Origin: Bacteroidales bacterium
Lineage (GTDB): Bacteria > Bacteroidota > Bacteroidia > Bacteroidales > UBA932
Direction: 5' to 3'
Length of the DNA: 62,825 bases
Assembly (NCBI GenBank): GCA_017430365.1
Contig: JAFRNC010000007.1
Span: 1 to 62,825, forward strand
Under the pieces are notes generated by a model that had not been told where the DNA came from, did not search any database, and saw only the letters and a program-made list of their open reading frames with translations. This document shows positions 1 to 6,588 of the stretch, one piece after another. Position numbers and translations under genes: made by a program. The stretch's first letter is position 1, and every line of letters begins with the position of its first letter.

Positions 1-120
1 ATCTCTGAAAGCCGGGGGTCAACTTCGTAATTATCATCATACTGACCCCCACAGACTCACTTCTATGAGGGGGTCAATATCATGAGAATAGGGGGTCAAG
101 ATGATAATTGTAGGGGGTCA
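1..120. mobile_element. End of an IS21-like insertion sequence (terminal repeats only)
   Basis: The octamer GGGGGTCA occurs at 14-21, 69-76, 91-98 and 113-120, with an inverted copy at 43-50. The last three are spaced exactly 22 bases apart and head tandem, partly similar units. Multiple short transposase-binding repeats and a terminal CA dinucleotide (here 119-120) are known traits of IS21-family ends. No transposase gene (istA/istB) lies inside the window, so the family call is an inference. If right, the element ends at 120 and its genes lie left of the window. Confidence 0.5.
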
Positions 121-130
121 GCTTGGATAA

Positions 131-589
131 TATTGCACAGTTAACTTGATAACTACTGAAAAGAATGTAACATCAATGGGCAATTTGATGATTGGCGGTG
201 CATCTATGGGGAATGAGGTTTCATATAGTATTGAAGTGGATGTTCATATTAATGCTTTCCAAGAAGTTAACCCAATAGTATTAGGGAGCGCGGATGACTT
301 TACTCATACTGCAGGAAAAATGCTATTGCACGAAGTAACAGAGTCTTATATAGGAGCTCAAATAACTCAAAAGATGGGTACTGGAGTTGGACCGGCTACT
401 CAAACTGATGCTACAAACATTAATAGTGTTTATAGCAGGGCTCATAATAAAGCAACGCCCCAAACGCCTATATTCCAAACAATGTATGATAGATACGGAA
501 GAATAGTGTATTATCCTGCTCAAGCTGTTAAGGTTGAATGGAGTGTTAAAAAAGGGAACAAATCTAAAGTTATTCAAGTACTTCAATAG
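131..589 (+). pseudogene. Orphan C-terminal toxin domain (polymorphic/Rhs-type), 5'-truncated
   Basis: An open frame runs from just after a stop at 128-130 to TAG at 587-589, about 150 residues. It has no ATG with a ribosome binding site near its beginning and no signal peptide, so it looks like the tail of a larger protein. The sequence holds HEVTE (codons around 338-352), a metal-site-like HExxE motif, followed by a Y-rich segment and a Lys-rich end. This composition resembles C-terminal toxin domains of Bacteroidales Rhs proteins. The next gene is a small lipoprotein that could be its immunity protein. The frame begins 11 bases from the proposed insertion-element end, suggesting the element removed the upstream part. 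The toxin family was not identified with certainty. Confidence 0.5.
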
Positions 590-611
590 AGTTATTCAAG
601 CACTTCAAATC

Positions 612-1034
612 ATGAAAACAATTATTTACATTATTATTGGCGCAGTATTATCCATTATTGTTAGTTGTTCCTCTTCGGGTGCTGTGGTTTTAAATGATAA
701 TACAGCAGAGTCTGGATATACCATTCAAAAAATAACAAAAGATCATTCCTATTACATTATTTACGCTACAAAGAATGATTCTACTTTTTTAATCGTCAGC
801 GAACGTTCATTCACTGATAAACATCATCACAACAAGCATATTAAGATTGGAAAGACATATCCTATTGGATTAGTTCCTATTTATCCTAAAGAATCTTTAT
901 TGAATATAAAAACAACTCCTCAATTAGGCGTTAAGTATATAACTATATCCGATGAAGTAACAATAAAACTAGATGAGAAAACGCACAACACTATTTATTA
1001 TTCCCCTGACTTAGTAGGTATTACTATAAGATAG
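612..1034 (+). CDS. Small lipoprotein, candidate immunity protein
   Basis: This 140-residue protein starts at the ATG at 612; an in-frame ATG at 534 lies inside the preceding toxin fragment and would add a non-signal extension. The N-terminus is a lipoprotein signal: MKT, a hydrophobic stretch, then the lipobox IVSC with Cys at residue 20. The rest is a small soluble domain rich in Ile, Lys and Thr. It follows the toxin fragment by 22 bases in the same direction, the usual position of an immunity gene; an inner-membrane- or periplasm-facing lipoprotein would fit a toxin that acts there. No family was recognised. Base composition is visibly more AT-rich than the chromosome from 1933 onward. 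Confidence 0.6.
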   Translation: MKTIIYIIIGAVLSIIVSCSSSGAVVLNDNTAESGYTIQKITKDHSYYIIYATKNDSTFLIVSERSFTDKHHHNKHIKIGKTYPIGLVPIYPKESLLNIKTTPQLGVKYITISDEVTIKLDEKTHNTIYYSPDLVGITIR

Positions 1035-1215
1035 AGAACATATATCTAAAGTCGGTTCAAATGTAGCCTTACCTAGCGGAATAGGCAGACCATCACTAGG
1101 AGACCTGCAAGGAGCATCGGCATATCTTGAGAATAATAGCAAAACCATTTTAAATATTTATACTCATCCGGGGCAATATCATAGGTATAATCAAAATGGA
1201 CCAATTCTAAAATGA
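1030..1215 (+). pseudogene. Second orphan toxin C-terminus (Rhs-type), too short for an intact gene
   Basis: A frame open from 1030 to TGA at 1213-1215 encodes about 61 residues. From about 1051 it reads VGSNVALPSGIGRPSLGDLQ and then continues to a tail containing IYTHPGQYHRYNQNG. It has no start codon. The compact Gly/Pro/His-rich tail looks like the end of a secreted toxin module rather than a free-standing gene. Its stop overlaps the start of the next gene in an ATGA tetranucleotide (1212-1215), a translational-coupling arrangement common for toxin-immunity pairs. The 5' part is lost; it overlaps the preceding lipoprotein gene by five bases, so a recombination junction lies near 1030-1050. 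Confidence 0.5.
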
Positions 1216-1757
1216 AAAGAAAGACCATACTCTTTGTTTTGTTGTTTATAGTAGTATTTTCTACTTTCTGTTATTTATTTAAATCGGACAATAACAGCCG
1301 TGTTGGATATGTTTCAATATTACAGATAAAGAATAAGAGTTTGTTATCAATCCTTGATAGTATTATCAGTCATGAGAAGCAATGTGCTTATTATTCGCCC
1401 GAATTAATTTTTTCCATTCACAGTCAAGTAGTGAACGATATTACTACCGAGTATCAGGTAGGGGCAATTGGTTCGTGGTTGGTTGATCATGGGGGAAATC
1501 AATACAAGGGATGCTTTGAATACAAAAGGCATTGGTTTTTTGTAGAGGGGCAAGATTTGGATAGCACGGTTTTTAAAACGACTGCAGAAAAGAAAGAGTT
1601 TATTTTTTTCAAATCAGATGAGAAGACAAGAGAAGGTGATCTTATTCTGAATGTTATTGATGACGATACTTTTTCTTTCTGGATTTACGATTATACTGAT
1701 AATGTTTTTTTATTAAAGGAAATGTATGATTTTTATTGTGATTGTAGTATGATGTAA
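1212..1757 (+). CDS. Membrane-anchored protein, candidate immunity protein
   Basis: The product is 181 residues. It opens with MKRK, then one hydrophobic helix (about residues 5-22) that could be an uncleaved anchor or a signal peptide, followed by a soluble domain rich in Asp, Phe and Tyr with a cysteine-containing end (YCDC). No family was recognised. The ATG overlaps the stop of the upstream toxin fragment (ATGA), so it was probably the immunity gene of that toxin and has outlived it. AT-rich composition matches the rest of the patch and contrasts with the downstream chromosome. Function is inferred from position only. Confidence 0.6.
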   Translation: MKRKTILFVLLFIVVFSTFCYLFKSDNNSRVGYVSILQIKNKSLLSILDSIISHEKQCAYYSPELIFSIHSQVVNDITTEYQVGAIGSWLVDHGGNQYKGCFEYKRHWFFVEGQDLDSTVFKTTAEKKEFIFFKSDEKTREGDLILNVIDDDTFSFWIYDYTDNVFLLKEMYDFYCDCSMM

Positions 1758-1782
1758 CGGTTATTCCGAACCCGGGAAATGA

Positions 1783-1833
1783 GCTCTCGGCACACTCGAC
1801 TACGGCACACGCCACTACGATGCCCGCATCGGC
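1783..1833 (+). pseudogene. Remnant of an Rhs core motif
   Basis: In one frame the bases read ALGTLDYGTRHYDARIG, the diagnostic motif that closes the Rhs repeat-associated core of polymorphic toxins (usual form LDYGARHYDARIGR). The frame carries no gene and breaks off after the motif. The bases are GC-rich, unlike the AT-rich fragments before them, as expected for a conserved Rhs core next to variable, foreign C-terminal cassettes. Confidence 0.75.
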
Positions 1834-1893
1834 ATAACCCGCGGAACCCGTATAATTCCTTGCATTTATTTAGTATTCTTCCGAAATAATTTG

Positions 1894-1901
1894 CAATTTT
1901 G
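1894..1901 (+). promoter_or_regulatory. Possible -7 element for rocD
   Basis: CAATTTTG differs by one base from the Bacteroidetes -7 consensus TAnnTTTG and lies 31 bases before the rocD start. No convincing -33 TTTG was seen. Confidence 0.35.
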
Positions 1902-1932
1902 CGGAATGCATTGAGACTTTAAACGAATTGTC

Positions 1933-3159
1933 ATGAATATCACCCCCAACGCTCAGAAGTACATCGATCTGGAAGATCGGTACGGTGCTCATAACTATCA
2001 TCCGCTGCCCGTGGTCCTCGCAAAGGGACAGGGTGCTTTCGTATGGGATGTCGACGGCAAACGCTATTTCGACTTCCTGTCCGCCTATTCCGCAGTGAAC
2101 CAGGGACATTGCCATCCTAAGATCGTGAAGGCCCTCTGCGATCAGGCACAGAACCTGTGCCTTACCTCCCGCGCCTTCTACAACGACTGCCTGGGTCCCT
2201 ATGAGAAGTTCGCCACCGAATTCTTCGGTTATGACAAGCTCCTCCCGATGAACTCGGGCGCCGAGGCCGTGGAGACTGCCCTCAAGCTTGCCCGCCGTTG
2301 GGGATATGTGGTGAAGGGCATTCCCGAGAACGAAGCCTTGATAGTGGTCTGCGAAGGCAACTTCCACGGCCGCACCATCACCATCGTCACGATGTCCACC
2401 GATCCGGACAGCTACTACAATTACGGTCCGTTCACCCCCGGTTTCATACAGATTCCCTACAACGATCCCGAAGCGCTCCGCAAGGTGCTCGAAGAGAAGG
2501 GCGACAAGGTATGCGCCATGGTTGTCGAGCCGATCCAGGGTGAAGCCGGCGTCTACGTGCCCGACGAGGGATATATCAAGAAGTGCTACGACCTCTGCCA
2601 CGCTCACAACGTGCTCTTCGTCGCCGACGAGGTACAGACGGGTATCGCCCGTACCGGCAAGATGTTCGCCTGCGACCACGAAGGTGTCCGTCCCGACATG
2701 ATCACCATCGGCAAAGCCCTTTCCGGAGGCGTCCTTCCCATCTCCGCCGTCCTCGCCGACGATGAGATCATGCTGACCATCAAACCCGGCGAACACGGTT
2801 CGACATTCGGAGGCTTCCCTCTCGCCGCAAAGGTGGCCGTCGCCGCCCTCGAAGTGATCCGCGATGAGCATCTCACCGAGAAAGCCGATTATCTGGGCAA
2901 GATCTTCCGCGAAGAGATCGCCAAGATCAAGTCGCCGTATTTCAAGTCCGTACGCGGCAAGGGTCTTCTCAACGCCGTCATCACCGAGCCTCAGAACGGT
3001 ATCGAGGCCTGGGACATCTGCCTCAAGATGGCAGAAAAAGGCCTGCTGGCCAAACCGACCCACCGCCACATCATCCGCTTCGCCCCGCCGTTGGTCATTA
3101 CCGAGGAGCAACTCCGCGAAGCCGTCGGCATCATCCGCGACGTATTCGAGAGTATCTAA
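1933..3159 (+). CDS. rocD: Ornithine--oxo-acid aminotransferase
   Basis: This 408-residue class-III PLP aminotransferase moves the delta-amino group of ornithine to 2-oxoglutarate, giving glutamate 5-semialdehyde and glutamate in the cytoplasm. The N-terminus ([20 protein letters not shown]) is typical of ornithine aminotransferases. The PLP lysine is K261 in IGKALSGG; the cofactor-binding Asp is in [14 protein letters not shown] lies downstream. Length is normal. The start is the ATG at 1933. The gene converges on the arcC-arcB operon, which makes ornithine from citrulline, so the two units form one catabolic route. A hairpin follows the stop. Acetylornithine or related aminotransferases are the main alternative, but the N-terminal signature favours ornithine. 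Confidence 0.92.
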   Translation: MNITPNAQKYIDLEDRYGAHNYHPLPVVLAKGQGAFVWDVDGKRYFDFLSAYSAVNQGHCHPKIVKALCDQAQNLCLTSRAFYNDCLGPYEKFATEFFGYDKLLPMNSGAEAVETALKLARRWGYVVKGIPENEALIVVCEGNFHGRTITIVTMSTDPDSYYNYGPFTPGFIQIPYNDPEALRKVLEEKGDKVCAMVVEPIQGEAGVYVPDEGYIKKCYDLCHAHNVLFVADEVQTGIARTGKMFACDHEGVRPDMITIGKALSGGVLPISAVLADDEIMLTIKPGEHGSTFGGFPLAAKVAVAALEVIRDEHLTEKADYLGKIFREEIAKIKSPYFKSVRGKGLLNAVITEPQNGIEAWDICLKMAEKGLLAKPTHRHIIRFAPPLVITEEQLREAVGIIRDVFESI

Positions 3160-3163
3160 ACCA

Positions 3164-3198
3164 AAAAGAGAGGGACGCTTCGGCGCCCCTCTCTTTTT
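3164..3198. terminator. Bidirectional hairpin terminator between rocD and the coiled-coil gene
   Basis: A stem of about 14 pairs with one mismatch and a TTCG loop is flanked by A-rich bases on the left and T-rich bases on the right, so it can end transcription from both sides. Confidence 0.85.
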
Positions 3199-3218
3199 AA
3201 TTACCCGGAAGAAGACGG

Positions 3219-3806
3219 CTATTTGCTGAGCTCCTTCATAACTTTCTTGCTCTGCTTGAGGTCGTCCTTGGCGGCCTTGAGCTGGAGTTTGGCGGCTTTC
3301 ATCTCGTCCTTGTAGGAATTGATCTCTTCCTTCAACTCCTTGATGCGCTTCTTTGCGGCGTCAATCTCCTTGTCGGCGGATTTGGAATGGCCCTTGTCCT
3401 GTTTGACAGCTTTTTCCATCTCCTTGATCTGCTCCTTGCGCTCCTTGAGCTGCTGCTTCTCGACAGCGTCTATGCCGTCGTTCTTCATCTGCTTCTCAAG
3501 TTCCTTGTAGGCGGCCTTTGCGGTCTTGAGTTCTTCCTTGCGGAGCTTGGCCGATTCGCCGGAACTCTTCTTAGACATTTTAGCCTCTTCGATCTGGGCT
3601 TCGGCACGCTTGATAGCGCTCTTGCAACGGTCTATTTCACGCTCGCAGCGGCGGTCAACTGCTTTCTTGCTCTCTTCGGCACGCTTTACGGCGTCCTGCT
3701 GGTTTGCGATGCTCTCTTCGATCTGCTCCGAAAAACTCTGAGCCTGCACGGGAGCGGCAAACATGATGGCCGTGAAAAGAACGGCCAGGGTTAGTAAATG
3801 TTTCAT
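3219..3806 (-). CDS. Secreted coiled-coil protein
   Basis: The 195-residue product has a Sec signal peptide (MKHLLTLAVLFTAIMFAAPVQA, cleavage near AQA/QAQ) and is then almost wholly charged heptad-like helix with many Lys, Glu, Ala and Gln (residues about 25-190). It probably forms a long periplasmic coiled coil. No enzymatic motif is visible. The ATG sits one base beyond the arcB stop, so it is very likely the third gene of the arcC-arcB operon, though its link with carbamoyl-phosphate metabolism is unexplained. Similar secreted coiled coils occur in Bacteroidales without a known role. Confidence 0.75.
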   Translation of the reverse strand: MKHLLTLAVLFTAIMFAAPVQAQSFSEQIEESIANQQDAVKRAEESKKAVDRRCEREIDRCKSAIKRAEAQIEEAKMSKKSSGESAKLRKEELKTAKAAYKELEKQMKNDGIDAVEKQQLKERKEQIKEMEKAVKQDKGHSKSADKEIDAAKKRIKELKEEINSYKDEMKAAKLQLKAAKDDLKQSKKVMKELSK

Positions 3807-3807
3807 A

Positions 3808-4809
3808 TTAATCGCCTAAAGTTGCTACCATTACGGCCTTGATAGTGTGCATGCGGTTCTCGGCTTCGTCGAAGACGATGCTGTTCTCGCTTTCGAAGAC
3901 ATCCTCGGTGACTTCGATGCCGTCCAGGCCGAATTTTTCATATACGTCGCGGCCTGCCTTGGTCTCAAGGTTATGATAAGAGGGGAGGCAGTGCATGAAT
4001 TTGCACTTGGGATTGCCGGTTTTCTCCATCATTTTGGCGTTGACCTGATAGGGCATCAGCAGATTGATGCGTTCTTTCCAAACCTCGTCGGGCTCGCCCA
4101 TGGAGACCCAGATGTCGGTGTAAAGGAAGTCGCAGCCCTTCACGCCTTTCTCCACATCGTCGGTCAGCGTGAGGGTGGCACCGGTCTCGGCGGCGATCTT
4201 GCGGCAGGTTTCCACAAGCTCGGGGTTCGGCCAGAGCGACTTCGGGGCCACGATGCGCACGTCCATGCCCATCTTGCAGCCGCCGACCATCAGGGAATTG
4301 CCCATATTGAAACGGGCGTCGCCCAGATATGCATAGGAAACCTTGTTGAGGGGCTTGTCGACATGCTCGCTCATCGTCAGGAAGTCGGCGAGGATCTGGG
4401 TGGGATGGAATTCGTTCGTCAGGCCGTTCCACACGGGAACTCCGGAGTACTCAGCAAGCTGCTCCACGGTGGTCTGTGCGAATCCGCGGTATTCGATGCC
4501 GTCGAACATGCGTCCGAGCACGCGGGCGGTGTCTTTCATCGACTCCTTGATGCCGATCTGCGAGCCGGAAGGGCCGAGATAGGTCACGTGCGCTCCCTGG
4601 TCGTAGGCCGCCACCTCGAAGGAGCAGCGGGTACGGGTGGAAGTCTTCTCAAAAATAAGTGCTATGTTCTTGCCCTTGAGGCGGGGCTGTTCTGTGCCGG
4701 TGTATTTTGCGCGCTTGAGGTCGCGTGCGAGGTCGAGGAGATACTGTATTTCCTTTGGGGTGAAGTCGAGGAGCTTTAGGAAACTCCGGTTTCTGAGGTT
4801 GTAAGCCAT
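3808..4809 (-). CDS. arcB: Ornithine carbamoyltransferase
   Basis: The 333-residue enzyme catalyses ornithine + carbamoyl phosphate = citrulline + phosphate. Visible motifs are the carbamoyl-phosphate loop STRTR (57-61), HPTQ (135-138), the ornithine-loop segment DIWVSMG (232-238) and the catalytic HCLP (273-276). These identify an ornithine enzyme rather than aspartate carbamoyltransferase, and HCLP argues against the N-succinylornithine/N-acetylornithine variants of Bacteroidota. It lies 28 bases downstream of carbamate kinase, so in the cell it probably runs in the citrulline-cleaving direction, passing carbamoyl phosphate to ArcC for ATP. An anabolic argF role cannot be excluded from sequence. 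Confidence 0.92.
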   Translation of the reverse strand: MAYNLRNRSFLKLLDFTPKEIQYLLDLARDLKRAKYTGTEQPRLKGKNIALIFEKTSTRTRCSFEVAAYDQGAHVTYLGPSGSQIGIKESMKDTARVLGRMFDGIEYRGFAQTTVEQLAEYSGVPVWNGLTNEFHPTQILADFLTMSEHVDKPLNKVSYAYLGDARFNMGNSLMVGGCKMGMDVRIVAPKSLWPNPELVETCRKIAAETGATLTLTDDVEKGVKGCDFLYTDIWVSMGEPDEVWKERINLLMPYQVNAKMMEKTGNPKCKFMHCLPSYHNLETKAGRDVYEKFGLDGIEVTEDVFESENSIVFDEAENRMHTIKAVMVATLGD

Positions 4810-4837
4810 ATTGGTTATGAATGATTAAGGTTTTCGG

Positions 4838-5776
4838 TTATCGTATTATCCTGGTACCGCATGCGGGGTTGTCGAGCTGGCCTGCTTCGGTGATTACGCA
4901 TTCGGTGCCACCGTTTTCAACAAAAAATATGCCCGCCCGGACTTTGGGCGCCATCGAGCCTTCGGTGAAATGGCCTTCGGCCATGTAGCGTTTGGCTTCT
5001 TCCACCGTAATGACGTCTAGGGCCTTTTCTCCGGGTTTGCGGAAATTGATATACACCTTGGGCACGTCGGTAAGGATGTAGAGGGCTTCGGCGCGTATCT
5101 GTGAGGCGCAGAGGGCTGATGCGAGGTCCTTGTCTATGACGGCCTCGACTCCGGACAGGACACCTCCGTCGTCGATGACGGGGATACCGCCGCCGCCCAC
5201 GGTGATGACGATGTTGCCCACTTCAACAAGTTGCCTGATAATCTCGATATTGTTGATCCTTACAGGCTTGGGCGAGGCGACAACCTTGCGCCATCCGTTC
5301 CCCTTGGGGTCTTCCCGGTAGATGGCCCCGGTCTGCTCGTGGAACTTTTCAGCCTCTTCGCGGGTGTAATAGGGTCCGACGGGCTTGGTCGGATTCTGGA
5401 ACATGGGATCGTTCCTGTCCACGACCACCTGGGTTATAAGCGATACGACGCGGCGGCGGAGTCCGTGCCTCACCAGCACGCGGTTCATTCCCTGTTCGAT
5501 GAGATATGCTATGGATCCCTGGGTCTGCGCTCCGCAGAAATCCATCGGCATATCGGCCAGATTGTAGAGTTGACGGCCGGCTTCGTGCTGCAGCATCACC
5601 GTGCCGACCTGGGGGCCGTTTCCATGACCGATGGCCAGGAAATAGCCGCGTTTGACAAGATTATAGAGTTGCTCGCAGGTCTGTTCGACATTGACCATCT
5701 GCTCCTGATACGTACCTTTTTGTCCGCTTCGCAGAAGGGCATTGCCGCCAAAAGCAACCATTGCAATTTTCTTCAT
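4838..5776 (-). CDS. arcC: Carbamate kinase
   Basis: The 312-residue amino-acid-kinase-fold enzyme makes ATP from carbamoyl phosphate and ADP. The N-terminal FGGNAL (9-14), the central TVGGGGIPV and the downstream AVIDKDLASALCA segment are the family signatures. It is the first gene of a minus-strand operon, with a -7 promoter element (5800-5807) about 24 bases upstream. With arcB downstream and rocD facing it, it completes citrulline to ornithine, ATP, CO2 and ammonia, then glutamate. No arginine deiminase (arcA) or arginine/ornithine antiporter is in the window. Confidence 0.93.
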   Translation of the reverse strand: MKKIAMVAFGGNALLRSGQKGTYQEQMVNVEQTCEQLYNLVKRGYFLAIGHGNGPQVGTVMLQHEAGRQLYNLADMPMDFCGAQTQGSIAYLIEQGMNRVLVRHGLRRRVVSLITQVVVDRNDPMFQNPTKPVGPYYTREEAEKFHEQTGAIYREDPKGNGWRKVVASPKPVRINNIEIIRQLVEVGNIVITVGGGGIPVIDDGGVLSGVEAVIDKDLASALCASQIRAEALYILTDVPKVYINFRKPGEKALDVITVEEAKRYMAEGHFTEGSMAPKVRAGIFFVENGGTECVITEAGQLDNPACGTRIIR

Positions 5777-5799
5777 ATATATGTTTTTTCAAAGGAACA

Positions 5800-5807
5800 C
5801 AAAGATA
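5800..5807 (-). promoter_or_regulatory. -7 element of the arcC-arcB operon
   Basis: On the minus strand the bases read TATCTTTG, an exact TAnnTTTG match 24 bases from the arcC ATG. Confidence 0.65.
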
Positions 5808-5821
5808 AACAATTTAATTAT

Positions 5822-5829
5822 TACTTTTG
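5822..5829 (+). promoter_or_regulatory. -7 element of the 5863-12202 operon
   Basis: TACTTTTG matches TAnnTTTG exactly. It covers the in-frame ATG at 5827, which therefore cannot be the start, and supports 5863 as the start of the first gene. Confidence 0.65.
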
Positions 5830-5862
5830 TGTTCATATAATTATTACTTTTTCAATCACTAT

Positions 5863-6588
5863 ATGTGTAAAAAGGCGCTCGGACTGTTACTGCTGACACT
5901 GCTTGTCATCCCTGCCACGGCACAGGACGATTATGCCTTCTACATGAGTGAGGCCGGTAGCGCTTCCCTGATTTACCGAGGCCGCCGGGCCTTCGAATAT
6001 CCTATCCTCTTTAACGGTACCTACTGGTGGTCGGGACCCACGTTCAAGACAGGCGAGGTCTTTTACAACGGCAAAATCTACCGCGACGTGCAGCTCAACA
6101 TAGACGCCGCCCGTCAGGATCTTATCGTCCAGGATCCGGTGGGCCTGACCGGTAAACTGCTTGCCGGCGACCTGGTGGAATACTTCGTCATCGACGGGAC
6201 TCGATATCTCAATCTCCGGAAAATTTACGGGCCGGAGGCCCCCGGCGGATACTGGCAGGTGCTGTACGACGGGGAGAAGAAGTTTGTCAGGCAGGTAACG
6301 AAACAGATGGTCCAGGACATGGACGGGTCCAAGCGGAGCCAGATAGGCGAGGTTTATTCCGAATACAAGCGGAACGTCTTCAATGTCTTCATACAGAATG
6401 TCGCCTACGGATGCGTGTTGGAAAACGGCGAATTCGTGCCAGTAAAGCGCAGGCGCCATATCCTCAATATCGACCGGGAGAGGCGCCGGGAAGTCCGGCA
6501 TCATATCGGCGTCCTTGAGGCGCGGTCGTCCATGATGCCCATCGAGATTCTCGGCGTGGAGGTCTTGAAATTCCTTGAAAACCGATGA
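5863..6588 (+). CDS. Secreted protein of unknown function, first gene of a TonB-receptor operon
   Basis: The start at 5863 is chosen because an in-frame ATG at 5827 lies inside the promoter element and because MCKKALGLLLLTLLVIPATA is a clean signal peptide. The mature part (about 220 residues) is rich in aromatic residues, with short segments such as FNGTYWWSGPTF, and in the C-terminal third has a basic stretch. There is no lipobox cysteine at the cleavage site. No family was recognised; it may be a small periplasmic or surface accessory of the receptor. Its stop overlaps the receptor start (ATGA at 6585-6588), so the two are translationally coupled. Confidence 0.8.
   Translation: MCKKALGLLLLTLLVIPATAQDDYAFYMSEAGSASLIYRGRRAFEYPILFNGTYWWSGPTFKTGEVFYNGKIYRDVQLNIDAARQDLIVQDPVGLTGKLLAGDLVEYFVIDGTRYLNLRKIYGPEAPGGYWQVLYDGEKKFVRQVTKQMVQDMDGSKRSQIGEVYSEYKRNVFNVFIQNVAYGCVLENGEFVPVKRRRHILNIDRERRREVRHHIGVLEARSSMMPIEILGVEVLKFLENR

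Noticed and set aside
1870..3111. Long open frame antisense to rocD (413 residues)
   Set aside because: It is a shadow of the real gene; the composition is Gly/Val/His-rich without domains, and rocD has full family motifs. The same applies to the long antisense frames over the elongation-factor, receptor and protease genes.
5827..5862. Earlier start for the 5863 gene
   Set aside because: The promoter element 5822-5829 lies over the ATG at 5827, and the signal peptide begins at 5863.
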